Source: Sphingobacterium multivorum (lineage in GTDB: Bacteria > Bacteroidota > Bacteroidia > Sphingobacteriales > Sphingobacteriaceae). From it: DNA of 64,000 bases. The first letter of the stretch is position 1. Each line of letters begins with the position of its first letter. The notes beneath the pieces were generated by a model. It saw only the letters and a program-made list of their open reading frames with translations, had not been told where the DNA came from and did no database searches. Positions 17,192-25,600 of the stretch are shown here, piece after piece. The DNA is taken from NCBI RefSeq assembly GCF_900457465.1, contig NZ_UAUU01000009.1, positions 744,001-808,000 on the forward strand. The letters run 5' to 3'. Both the position numbers and the translations under genes were made by a program.

Positions 17192-20100
17192 TTATTTTAT
17201 ACTGTCAAGAATTTCTTTTATAGCTCTTTCCAACTGCGGATCTTTATTTTCCATCCGATCTTGTACGGTATTTTTTACAAGAATATCTGGGGCAACTCCA
17301 GTTTGTTCGAGATCCTGACCATCAAGCGTATAACATCCCCAAGACGGAAGTCGATAGTTTGATCCGTCGACTAAGCCTTTAGCAGAAGTAAAAATAATCC
17401 AGCGATAGGTCTCATTACCGATGATTTTGCCCAACTTAAGTGCTTTAAAGCCCGCTGCAGTCATTTCAGCATCACTCAGCGATTGCTCATTAATCAATAA
17501 AACAATAGGCTTGGCAGATGGTGCAAAATTACTTTGTGGCGCACGTTTACCACCTCGGTATTGCCACTGTAAGTAAGGGCGTTGTGACAGGAATCTTAAA
17601 ACCTCATCGTGTACATTTCCGCCTGTATTATAACGCAAATCTAAAATAATCCCTTGTTTGTTATTCTCCTGTTCGGCCATGTCGATCAAGAACCGCTGTA
17701 ACTCAGTATCCGACATATTTTTCATATGTGAATAGGCTATCTTATTGCTACTCAACTGATCAACTCGACTTCGGTTATCTCTAATCCATTGGTCGTAGAG
17801 GAGATCTCTAAACACGGCGCTTGATACCGGACGAATGTTTGTCTGAATTTCCTTGCCATTACGATTCAAGGTCAATTGAATTTCTTCTTCCAGTGAAGGC
17901 CAAGTAAAATAACTATCGCGGTCTGCCTGCGTATTCAATTTTGTTCCGTTAATCGCGATGAGGATATCACCCGCATGAATATCAGCTTCTTTCTTTGCCG
18001 CGGGGCCATTCGGAACAATATAGCTGATCTCGTAAGGATTGCTGGAATCATAGGTCACACCGATTTCATTCGTTACAAAACCAAACGGCTTACGTTCTTC
18101 CTGTCCCATTGAACTGAAACCCAGATGCGACGAATTGAGCTCGCCCAACATATCATTTAAGAGGATGCGCAAATCTGTCCTATCGTTGATACCTGGAAGA
18201 TACTTTTCATATTTCTTTTTTATCGCAACCCAATCCACTCCATGGAAGTTGCTATCGTAGTAATTTTCCTCCAGATTGGCCCATGTTTCATAAAACATTT
18301 GATTGAACTCTTTCTCGAGATCTCGATTGAATTTAAAACTCATTGTAACCGCATCAAGCTTATTCAAGTCAAGATTGTATTTCTGAATCGTTCCTCGGGT
18401 CAATACGAAGTATTTTCCCGCCGACTCTACAAAATTCTCCATGCCGCCGTCAGCGACTTTTTCGGTTTTGGTCGGTGCAAACAACTCATATACGGTACGA
18501 TAAGTACTATATTTCCCTTCATGATTGGATGAATAGAAAAGATAGGATTTATCCCCTTTTTGTATCACCAAAGGATTAGATTGTGTTCCAAATGCAGGAC
18601 TCACTTGCTCAATTCGATCACGCAGTCCTTCTAAATCCAATTGAACCAAACCAGCTTTCTTGGGTTCGGCTATTGGTATCGCGGTTGGCTTGCCCTTATC
18701 GACATCATTTTTCTTTTTATCCTTAGCGCCAGCTTCCTTCTTAGCTGTACCAGTTTTATTTACTGTTGTATCTTTCTTTTCGGGTGTTACAAATAATTCA
18801 TCAAACTTTGCACTACGGTAAGGTTGGTCAAAGTTGGTCAATGCCATTCGGAAAATGCTGGAGTTTTGCATACCGGTAGGATAAGAAGGCTTAGTCCTAT
18901 TACTCGCAAAATAAATATATTTACCATCAGGAGACCAATATGGTGCTGCTTCTGTGACTCCTGTATTTGTCAAATTAGTCGTTTGCTCATTTTTCAGATT
19001 ATACACAAAGATATCCTGTTCAAAATTGCGCATAGCTGTGAATAAAAGATAGTTTCCATCAGGGGAGAATGAGGGCGAAGAATTTTGAAATGCCCAGATT
19101 TCATCTTTAACTACTGTTTGGCTCTTCAAACTTGTCAAATCCAATATACGTACTTCATCACGACCACTGAGGTACACAGCTTTTGTCCTATCTGCATTGC
19201 ATGTAATATCACGGTTGTTACGCAGATCTAGTGTCAATTGCTTTACCTCACCTTTACCGTCTGCCGTGCGTGAAAACCAGTTCTGGTAGCCTTGATACGT
19301 TTGGCTATAGAGTAATGTTTTACTGTCTTTAAGCCATTTAACCTCCATGACACGTTCTCCCTGACCGGGCATCTGACGAACAAACTTTCCTTCAATATCC
19401 GAAACGAACAATTCGCCACGTGATACAAATGCCATTTTCTTTCCGTCCGGAGAAACGTCGAAATTACTGATGTTACCTGAAATGTTAAACTCTTTCAGCT
19501 TTCCTAGCACTTGATTGCGGTTAAGTGCGATGTTGGGCTGTACGGTTTTCTTTCCATTGACATCATAAATATAAAGCTGATAGCCCTTTTCAAATGCCAC
19601 TTTAGTACCGTCTGCCGCGACAAACGGACGTTTGATTGATTCTTGGAAAGAAGTCAATTGAGTTTTCGACTTTCCCGTTAGTTGATAAAGGTTGTACTCA
19701 CCATTGCTTTCATCGGACACATAGAATATGTTTCCTTTTTGGTCCACAGTGGGCCAAAAATCCTTACCGATATAATCTGTATACTGTTGAAATGCCTTTG
19801 TTTTGGGATTATAAGACTTGATATCTGGATTGAAAGCACCTTTATATCGCTTGCGGTTCGCCGAGCTATAGCCTTCCCAGCTGTCATTGAATAACAATTC
19901 TCCCGAAGGAGTTGGCACCACGTTACTGATATAATTAAAGACATGTGGAAATAACCTTGTCGCCGTACCTCCATCCAAAGCAACTTGATAAGCGCTCATT
20001 CTATTGTAACGCGATGATGTGAAATAAAGCGATTTGCTATCCCAGCTCCAGCTGTCCACTTCGTCCGAAGCATCATGCGATGTCAGCTGCCTTATATCTC

Positions 20101-20395
20101 CACCCGCCAAGGGCATTACATAGACATCCATATTACCGTTTTGATTGGCGGAAAAAGCCAACCATTTTCCATCTGGGGAAATTCTTGGATTGATCTCATT
20201 TCCTTCCATTCCTGTTAACCGTACCGCAACACCACCTTGACTTCCAACTTTCCAAAGGTCACCTTCGTAGCTGAAAACCATTTCCTTTCCATCGGGACTT
20301 AAAGTCGGATGGGATAAAAACGTGGGTTGTTGGGCAATAACACAGGTTGTTCCAGCATAGGCTAGAACTGTACTTAAAATTAGTTTCTTTATCAT
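17192..20395 (-). CDS. tricorn-type S41 peptidase, copy 1
   Basis: 1067 residues from ATG 20395 (MIKKLIL); the frame extends 22 codons further up but the signal peptide begins here (to about residue 21, CVIA-QQ). Order of parts: WD40-like PD40 repeats forming one or two beta-propellers (about 25-570, many SPDGK turns), a charged Lys/Asp linker (about 545-580), a core region, a PDZ domain (about 790-860, GDILIAING) and the S41 catalytic domain. The catalytic His is near 757 (LNSSHLGF) and the nucleophile Ser near 973 (NEQSLSDAEM). It should degrade peptides in the periplasm. A second gene of the same build lies at 47.1-50.4 kb. Confidence 0.88.
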   Translation of the reverse strand: MIKKLILSTVLAYAGTTCVIAQQPTFLSHPTLSPDGKEMVFSYEGDLWKVGSQGGVAVRLTGMEGNEINPRISPDGKWLAFSANQNGNMDVYVMPLAGGDIRQLTSHDASDEVDSWSWDSKSLYFTSSRYNRMSAYQVALDGGTATRLFPHVFNYISNVVPTPSGELLFNDSWEGYSSANRKRYKGAFNPDIKSYNPKTKAFQQYTDYIGKDFWPTVDQKGNIFYVSDESNGEYNLYQLTGKSKTQLTSFQESIKRPFVAADGTKVAFEKGYQLYIYDVNGKKTVQPNIALNRNQVLGKLKEFNISGNISNFDVSPDGKKMAFVSRGELFVSDIEGKFVRQMPGQGERVMEVKWLKDSKTLLYSQTYQGYQNWFSRTADGKGEVKQLTLDLRNNRDITCNADRTKAVYLSGRDEVRILDLTSLKSQTVVKDEIWAFQNSSPSFSPDGNYLLFTAMRNFEQDIFVYNLKNEQTTNLTNTGVTEAAPYWSPDGKYIYFASNRTKPSYPTGMQNSSIFRMALTNFDQPYRSAKFDELFVTPEKKDTTVNKTGTAKKEAGAKDKKKNDVDKGKPTAIPIAEPKKAGLVQLDLEGLRDRIEQVSPAFGTQSNPLVIQKGDKSYLFYSSNHEGKYSTYRTVYELFAPTKTEKVADGGMENFVESAGKYFVLTRGTIQKYNLDLNKLDAVTMSFKFNRDLEKEFNQMFYETWANLEENYYDSNFHGVDWVAIKKKYEKYLPGINDRTDLRILLNDMLGELNSSHLGFSSMGQEERKPFGFVTNEIGVTYDSSNPYEISYIVPNGPAAKKEADIHAGDILIAINGTKLNTQADRDSYFTWPSLEEEIQLTLNRNGKEIQTNIRPVSSAVFRDLLYDQWIRDNRSRVDQLSSNKIAYSHMKNMSDTELQRFLIDMAEQENNKQGIILDLRYNTGGNVHDEVLRFLSQRPYLQWQYRGGKRAPQSNFAPSAKPIVLLINEQSLSDAEMTAAGFKALKLGKIIGNETYRWIIFTSAKGLVDGSNYRLPSWGCYTLDGQDLEQTGVAPDILVKNTVQDRMENKDPQLERAIKEILDSIK

Positions 20396-20933
20396 GTTAT
20401 CTAGGAGGCTAATAGTTGTTTGCCAATACAAAGGTAGAATAGGTATTGAACAAACCACCATGAAATAGCGAAGAATTTTATATTTTTATTCCTTCACTAC
20501 ATCAACATTTAATTGTTGACTTTCTCCCGTTATTTCACTGCTATTATTTTCTAATGATATGGAAGCCCAAACCTCTTCTATTTTGACTACCACATCGAAT
20601 ATCTTCTTAAATTAAAGTATGCATACAAATAAACTGAAACAAATGTGTCTATTTTCGGTTCCTATACAAGGAATGATTACGTACAATATATGATATTGAA
20701 TAAATATGTTTAGCCGAATTCAAAAAGCACATCGTATTATTTTCTTACCGGAAGATTGAGGCAGATGATAATTATCGAAACTAGCGCATATAATTATCAT
20801 CACGCCGATATGCTATTTAAATATAGGCATATTTCGTATCCCTATTGTAACCTAAACATGCAAATATTTTTTGAATCATTATATTTTTTAATGGGATACT
20901 TATCCTTAACTTTGCACCCTCAAATCAGAAACT
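20396..20933. other. intergenic region, divergent tricorn/MFS genes
   Basis: 538 bp, AT rich. I see no gene. It holds the promoter of the MFS gene at its right end and presumably the promoter of the protease gene at its left end. Short palindromic AT stretches around 20780-20810 (ATAATTAT copies) have no clear role. Confidence 0.5.
20907..20914 (+). promoter_or_regulatory. -7 promoter element of the MFS gene
   Basis: TAACTTTG is a perfect TAnnTTTG match 19 nt before the ATG at 20934. A clear -33 TTTG is not at the usual distance. Confidence 0.55.
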
Positions 20934-22121
20934 ATGGACGCAACGTTAACTCACTCAGAAGAAGATCTTTATAAGAAACGAAATCGCATAAGAATTGCGG
21001 TATCGCTTTTCTTTTTTTGCCAAGGTATCGCGTTTGCATCTTGGGCAAGCCGCATCCCCGTTATCAAAGCTCATCTCAACTTAAGTGAGGGTCAATTGGG
21101 GACAATTTTATTAATGCTTCCAGTCGGACAACTTGCAACGATGGCTCTTTCAGGAAAATTGGTTACAAAATATGGAAGTGCTAGCGTTTTGCGTATCGTA
21201 CCCATCGCTTACACCTTGGTCTTGTGCTCCATCCCCTTTGCGCAGAATGCCTGGCAGTTAGGAGGCATACTATTTCTATTTGGTGTAACCGGAAATATGT
21301 GTAATATATCTGTTAATACACAGGGTGTCGCAACGGAGCAGGTTTTCAAAAAATCAATAATGACTTCCTTTCATGGAGCCTGGAGTATCGCTGGTTTCAC
21401 AGGAGCACTAGTAGGCTTGTTAACGATGAATTTTGGACTGAACACCTTTTACCATTTTTTAATCATATTAGTCATTGTCACAGCGAATACACTAATCAAC
21501 CAAAAGTATTTGGTTCCTGGCAAATCTCCTCAAAAGGAAAAGCGCAGTTTTTTCTCTAAACCAGAAGGTGGCTTACTTCAGCTCGGCATCATCGGCTTTT
21601 TCAGCATGGCAACTGAGGGGGCAATGTTCGACTGGAGTGGGGTGTATTTCAAGGAGATCGTTCAGGCGCCAGAGAAATTTGTTGTCGTTGGCTACGCTTC
21701 ATTTATGATCATGATGGCTACTGGGCGCTTTGTTGGTGATGCTGTCATTCGGAAATTGGGCCGAAAAAGGACCCTGCAGTACAGTGGCCTACTGATGTTC
21801 ATCGGGATGATGACATCGGTTATTTTTCCCGAATTTATCATCTGTACCCTAGCTTTTATGTTGGTCGGTATCGGTGTAGCTTGCAATGTCCCCTCCATCT
21901 ACAGTATTGCCGGACAGAACAAAAATGTGCCCTCTGGAGTGGCTTTGGCCATGGTTTCAAGCATTAGCTACTTGGGCTTTTTAATGGGACCACCTTTAAT
22001 TGGGTATATTGCTGAAGTCTTTAGCCTACGCTATTCCTATGGTATTTTTGCCTGTTTCGGACTGTTGATGTTTATAATGGTTGGACGATTATCTTTATTC
22101 AAAGACACAAGCCAAACCTAA
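20934..22121 (+). CDS. MFS transporter (fucose permease/YbjJ-like)
   Basis: 395 residues with twelve hydrophobic helices in two six-helix halves and no signal peptide. The first cytoplasmic loop contains SGKLVTKYGSASVLR, matching the MFS A motif (G-x3-D-R-x-G-R-R) loosely, and the equivalent loop of the second half has RFVGDAVIRKLGRKR, which fits it better. Helix 1 begins FFFCQGIAFASWASRIP, a pattern seen in the YbjJ/fucose-permease branch (W-A-x-R-I-P). The substrate is not predictable; sugars or drug-like compounds are usual for this branch. The ATG at 20934 is 19 nt past a good promoter -7 element, so the gene is probably monocistronic. Confidence 0.8.
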   Translation: MDATLTHSEEDLYKKRNRIRIAVSLFFFCQGIAFASWASRIPVIKAHLNLSEGQLGTILLMLPVGQLATMALSGKLVTKYGSASVLRIVPIAYTLVLCSIPFAQNAWQLGGILFLFGVTGNMCNISVNTQGVATEQVFKKSIMTSFHGAWSIAGFTGALVGLLTMNFGLNTFYHFLIILVIVTANTLINQKYLVPGKSPQKEKRSFFSKPEGGLLQLGIIGFFSMATEGAMFDWSGVYFKEIVQAPEKFVVVGYASFMIMMATGRFVGDAVIRKLGRKRTLQYSGLLMFIGMMTSVIFPEFIICTLAFMLVGIGVACNVPSIYSIAGQNKNVPSGVALAMVSSISYLGFLMGPPLIGYIAEVFSLRYSYGIFACFGLLMFIMVGRLSLFKDTSQT

Positions 22122-22151
22122 TCGAACGATGGAAGTATCTTCTTACTGAAT

Positions 22152-22826
22152 TTAAAGTTTGACCTGAAGAAATCTCGTGCTAAATGACATGCGTTTATTT
22201 TTCAAGACATAAGGCATGGCAAGTAAATAAAAACAAGCCGTACCGCTTCCTAAAATTGATCCAAACCAAACATCTTCTACGAAATGCTGTCCCAAATACA
22301 CCCGAGAGTAGGCTGTTAATGCAGCGAGAATAAATACAGTTATACCAAAAGCTTTATTTTTTGAGAGAATACCTAACGTAGCCGCCAGCGCAAAGGCCGA
22401 AGTTGTATGTCCGGAAGGGAAGGAGTTAAAGTGCGCTACACGCAACCAAGAAACAACATGGAATGTAGGATTTCCATGAAATACGGTTGCCGGTCTATCG
22501 GCATCGAAAAGGTTTTTCAGTATACAGCAGATCAGCCCCGAGAAAATATATGTCCCCAGGATAGCTCGGGCAAAATTCCATTGCTGCGTACAGCAGTAGG
22601 CAATAAAAACACCTATAACAAAAAGACCGTCTCCAAAATAAGTCTGTATTGTAAAAAGAATATCAGCCCAAAATGAATGACGAGTATTCACAAAATGGAA
22701 TGCATCTTCCTTCGGAATAAATATAACAACAGCTGTCATTAAGACTATCCAAATGCTAAAGCAAGCAAAAAAAGCAGGGTTAGCTGCATATACCTTTCTA
22801 AATTGGTATAATAAAAATTTTCCCAT
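22152..22826 (-). CDS. PAP2-family membrane phosphatase
   Basis: 224 residues with five or six membrane helices and the three-part acid phosphatase signature: KNLFDADRP (C1, K-x6-RP), PSGHTTS (C2) and SRVYLGQHFVEDV (C3, S-R-x5-H-x3-D). Enzymes of this build dephosphorylate phosphatidic acid, PGP, undecaprenyl pyrophosphate or lipid A on the periplasmic face of the inner membrane. The sequence does not decide between them. It is convergent with the MFS gene, 30 bp between stops, and there is no clear terminator between the two. Confidence 0.83.
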   Translation of the reverse strand: MGKFLLYQFRKVYAANPAFFACFSIWIVLMTAVVIFIPKEDAFHFVNTRHSFWADILFTIQTYFGDGLFVIGVFIAYCCTQQWNFARAILGTYIFSGLICCILKNLFDADRPATVFHGNPTFHVVSWLRVAHFNSFPSGHTTSAFALAATLGILSKNKAFGITVFILAALTAYSRVYLGQHFVEDVWFGSILGSGTACFYLLAMPYVLKNKRMSFSTRFLQVKL

Positions 22827-22961
22827 TCAATTTATATTATCGGATTACAGGCCAAAAGTAAAATTGCTGTAAATAATTATCCGAAAATAATCATTCCAAT
22901 AAAAATTTACAATTCTATTACCTATTTATTTTGATAAGAAAAGGAAAAGTTTTATTGAATA

Positions 22962-22993
22962 AACAAAAAAAGCGATGGAAATCCATCGCTTTT
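22962..22993 (-). terminator. intrinsic terminator of tRNA-Arg
   Basis: Perfect 12-bp stem AAAAGCGATGGA / TCCATCGCTTTT with a 2-nt loop centre and a T7 run on the minus strand, 6 nt past the tRNA end. Confidence 0.75.
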
Positions 22994-22998
22994 CTCAG

Positions 22999-23070
22999 TA
23001 GCCCCGAGCAGAATCGAACTGCTATCAAATGTTTAGGAAACATCTATTCTATCCGTTGAACTACGGGGCC
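22999..23070 (-). tRNA. tRNA-Arg (anticodon CCT)
   Basis: Cloverleaf with acceptor stem GGCCCCG / CGGGGCT (first pair G-U), D arm GTTCAACGGATAGAAT, anticodon loop TTCCTAA giving CCT, T loop GTTCGATTC, discriminator A. CCA is not encoded. It reads AGG codons. Confidence 0.92.
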
Positions 23071-23302
23071 TTTCAGAAGCCAAACTTAGGCTTATTTTAT
23101 ATATAAGTCAATAGCTAGTCTAAAATCCTGTTATATTTTTTTAAAAAAGAGAGGTAGCCACTATATAGACTCATTATACCAAAGCGATTAACATTGACCA
23201 TAGCCAAAATATATATCAAAATCGTTTCACGTACGATGGAATAGTCACGATCAACCGCAAATTTAGAACCTGTAAAATAGACTGGATTTAGAAAAGAAAA
23301 AA

Positions 23303-23386
23303 TGGTGGAGGGAGAAGGATTCGAACCTTCGAAGCCGAAGCAACGGATTTACAGTCCGTCCCATTTGACCGCTCTGGAACCCCTCC
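23303..23386 (-). tRNA. tRNA-Tyr (anticodon GTA), CCA encoded
   Basis: Class II tRNA with a long variable arm (TGCTTCGGCTTCGAA region), acceptor stem GGAGGGG / TCCCTCC, anticodon stem ACGGA / TCCGT and loop CTGTAAA giving GTA, T loop GTTCGAATC, discriminator A. Unlike the other two tRNAs here, the sequence continues with CCA, so the 3' end appears to be encoded. Confidence 0.92.
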
Positions 23387-23639
23387 AGCATTGTGCTGTT
23401 CTAGAATTGAACGTCGCAAAAGTAGCTTTTGATTTGCAAAACTGCAATAATTTTTGGGTATAAATCTGTAACTAGCGCAGTATGAATTCATTTATTTTCA
23501 TGCAACATATAAATGGTCTGTTAATCATCAGATCAACCTATCATTATTATAATAAAAACTTATTGTTATAATCTAGTCATAATAGATTTTGACGATAGTG
23601 TATTGGTAAAATCAATTCGCTTTTTGGATCGAGTTGCTG

Positions 23640-23647
23640 TATCTTTG
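23640..23647 (+). promoter_or_regulatory. -7 promoter element of ahpC
   Basis: TATCTTTG matches TAnnTTTG and stands 27 nt before the ATG at 23675. A TTTG lies upstream but closer than the usual -33 spacing. Confidence 0.55.
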
Positions 23648-23674
23648 TGTCAACAAAAAAAAGAAAGATATATT

Positions 23675-24307
23675 ATGAGTTTCACAGGTAAAAGTTTTCC
23701 AAGCATTACAGTAGATGCAATTGATTATTTAGGCGACAATTTACAGATCAACATTTTTGAAAAAGCAGTTAAAGAAGGTAAAAAAGTGCTTTTATTTTGG
23801 TATCCAAAAGATTTCACTTTCGTATGTCCTACTGAATTACACGCTTTTCAAGAAGCAGCTGCTGAGTTTGAAAAACGCAATACAGTCTTAATCGGCGCTT
23901 CTTGCGATACAAATGAAGTACACTTTGCTTGGTTAAACACAGCAAAAGATAACGGTGGAATTGAAGGTGTTGAATATCCTCTATTGGCAGACACCAACCG
24001 CAACTTATCAAGTATATTAGGAATCTTAGATGTTCAAGAAGTTGAACACCCTGAATACGGAACATTGGCACAAGGTTCTGCGGTTACTTATAGAGCAACA
24101 TATTTGATCGACGAAACTGGCCGTGTATTCCATGAATCAGTAAACGACATGCCTTTGGGTCGTAACGTTAAAGAATACTTACGTTTGATCGATGCTTACG
24201 CTCACGTACAGAAATTTGGCGAAGTGTGTCCTGCAAACTGGGAAGAAGGTAAAGATGCAATGAACGCAGATAGAAAAGGTGTAGCTGATTATTTAGCTAA
24301 ACACTAA
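23675..24307 (+). CDS. ahpC: AhpC-type 2-Cys peroxiredoxin
   Basis: 210 residues, cytoplasmic. The peroxidatic Cys51 lies in FTFVCPTELHAF and the resolving Cys185 in FGEVCPANWEEGKDAM, both diagnostic of typical 2-Cys AhpC/Prx1 enzymes that reduce hydrogen peroxide, alkyl hydroperoxides and peroxynitrite. I chose the ATG at 23675 because the promoter lies inside the longer upstream frame and the family N-terminus begins here. The reductant is probably the thioredoxin-like protein encoded 85 nt downstream, as no ahpF is present. Codon use is strongly biased, which fits a highly expressed gene. Confidence 0.93.
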   Translation: MSFTGKSFPSITVDAIDYLGDNLQINIFEKAVKEGKKVLLFWYPKDFTFVCPTELHAFQEAAAEFEKRNTVLIGASCDTNEVHFAWLNTAKDNGGIEGVEYPLLADTNRNLSSILGILDVQEVEHPEYGTLAQGSAVTYRATYLIDETGRVFHESVNDMPLGRNVKEYLRLIDAYAHVQKFGEVCPANWEEGKDAMNADRKGVADYLAKH

Positions 24308-24391
24308 CAATACAAGACCACAGTGTCTTTTCGACAGGAGCTTTTCCCGGCTCCTGTTGATTTCTCCAACAATCACCTTAAAAATAAAATC

Positions 24392-24706
24392 ATGTTACAA
24401 GAATTAGAAAACGATAATTTACAAGAAATTGTAAACAATAACGATATTGTAATGGTTCAGTACTCCGCAACTTGGTGTGGTAACTGTAAAATCATGAAAC
24501 CGAAATTCAAAAAATTGGCTGGCGAAAATGATAGCGTACCTTTTGTTATTGCTGATGCAGAAAAATTCCCTGAATCCCGCAAACTAGCAAATGTCAATAA
24601 CCTACCCACTTTCGCTGCTTTTAAAAACGGTAAATTAGTCAATCAGGTACAAACAAATAAGTTAGACGCATTAGTAGAATTATTCAATGAAACTACCAGT
24701 AATTAA
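24392..24706 (+). CDS. thioredoxin-family protein
   Basis: 104 residues with a single thioredoxin fold and the active site WCGNC (Cys29, Cys32) in SATWCGNCKIM, instead of the classical WCGPC. The cis-Pro is in VNNLPTFAAF. It has no signal peptide, so it acts in the cytoplasm. The start at 24392 is the only ATG that gives a normal thioredoxin N-terminus. Placed after ahpC and overlapping the next gene by 20 nt, it is the likely electron donor to the peroxiredoxin; a separate role in thiol repair is possible. Confidence 0.88.
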   Translation: MLQELENDNLQEIVNNNDIVMVQYSATWCGNCKIMKPKFKKLAGENDSVPFVIADAEKFPESRKLANVNNLPTFAAFKNGKLVNQVQTNKLDALVELFNETTSN

Positions 24707-24941
24707 GCATTTGACAGAGTTCATCGAGCAGAATGATGTAGATTATGTCTTGGAAACAATCGAGACACTGGAAGCTTTAACCGAAGCTCCTTTGAAAGAT
24801 GAAGAACTTGACGTTCTTGGTGAATTGATTTCAAACCTATACGGAGCTGTAGAGGTAGATAAATTAATTAAAGAAGGTAACTCCAAAAAAGACGCGTTAA
24901 ATATGTTTATGAAGCGTGTTCTAGGTGCCATTGATAAATAG
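24687..24941 (+). CDS. small conserved helical protein after thioredoxin
   Basis: 84 residues, acidic and helical, no cysteine, no membrane segment or signal peptide. It starts within the last 20 nt of the thioredoxin gene in another frame (ATG at 24687), so it is translationally coupled to it. A protein of this size and position follows thioredoxin in other Bacteroidota and I think it belongs to a DUF of that phylum (DUF6952-like), but this is memory, not something the sequence proves. A role as a partner of the thioredoxin/AhpC pair is an inference from the coupling. Confidence 0.65.
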   Translation: MKLPVIKHLTEFIEQNDVDYVLETIETLEALTEAPLKDEELDVLGELISNLYGAVEVDKLIKEGNSKKDALNMFMKRVLGAIDK

Positions 24942-25600
24942 TGTTTGGTCCCAAAAACATTCGCGTGAAACTTTCTTTAAAGGTTGCTCCTGTCGTTTTT
25001 GAGCATTTGAAACATAGAGACTAAAATCGATTGAAATTTGTCAAACAAATATACAATTGGCTTTAGACCAATACAGATTTTTTTGAAGGTAGCGGAAAAC
25101 CTATCTTACCTTAAATATCGCTGTATTGCAGCATCTTAAACGCATGACGCCGCTATATTATATGTTTTCCAAAAGCTAAAATGTTGACAAAATTTAGCAA
25201 TGTGGAAAACTAATTAAGGTAATCTGACAGAACTAAATATTTTCTACATATATTTACTTATGTTAAAGGTTGCCACTTGGAGCGAAGCGACAAAATAACT
25301 ATTCTCTAAAAATTCGTTTCAGGAAAAAATATTTTAATTGTTAAACGGAAATTCCAGCTTGATTGGGATTTCCGTTTTTTATTTATGCCTATATTTTACC
25401 ATTTAGTGATCTATCCCTCTACCTCGTCACTCAAACTAGCTTCCTTTTATGGCCCTAAGTTTAATTCGCCTAATATCCATAAGTCAAAGCAATATACCAA
25501 CGTCACAAGTGGGCTAATTAAAGACTGTCAATTAAAAAGACACGCAATAAAATTACAATCTCCAACAATCCGTTGTTCATCAAAATTTTTATCTTTAAAC
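24942..25600. other. intergenic region before the PIG-L operon
   Basis: 659 bp with no convincing protein gene; the PIG-L frame is open from 25385 but lacks a plausible N-terminus there. A strong terminator sits at 25343-25382 on the plus strand, 400 nt after the previous stop, so the stretch is either a long 3' UTR or carries a small RNA. A near-match to a -7 element (TATCTTTA) lies just before the ATG at 25601. Confidence 0.5.
25343..25382 (+). terminator. intrinsic terminator upstream of the PIG-L gene
   Basis: Ten-pair perfect stem AAACGGAAAT / ATTTCCGTTT, 15-nt loop, followed by a T6 run on the plus strand. Confidence 0.75.
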
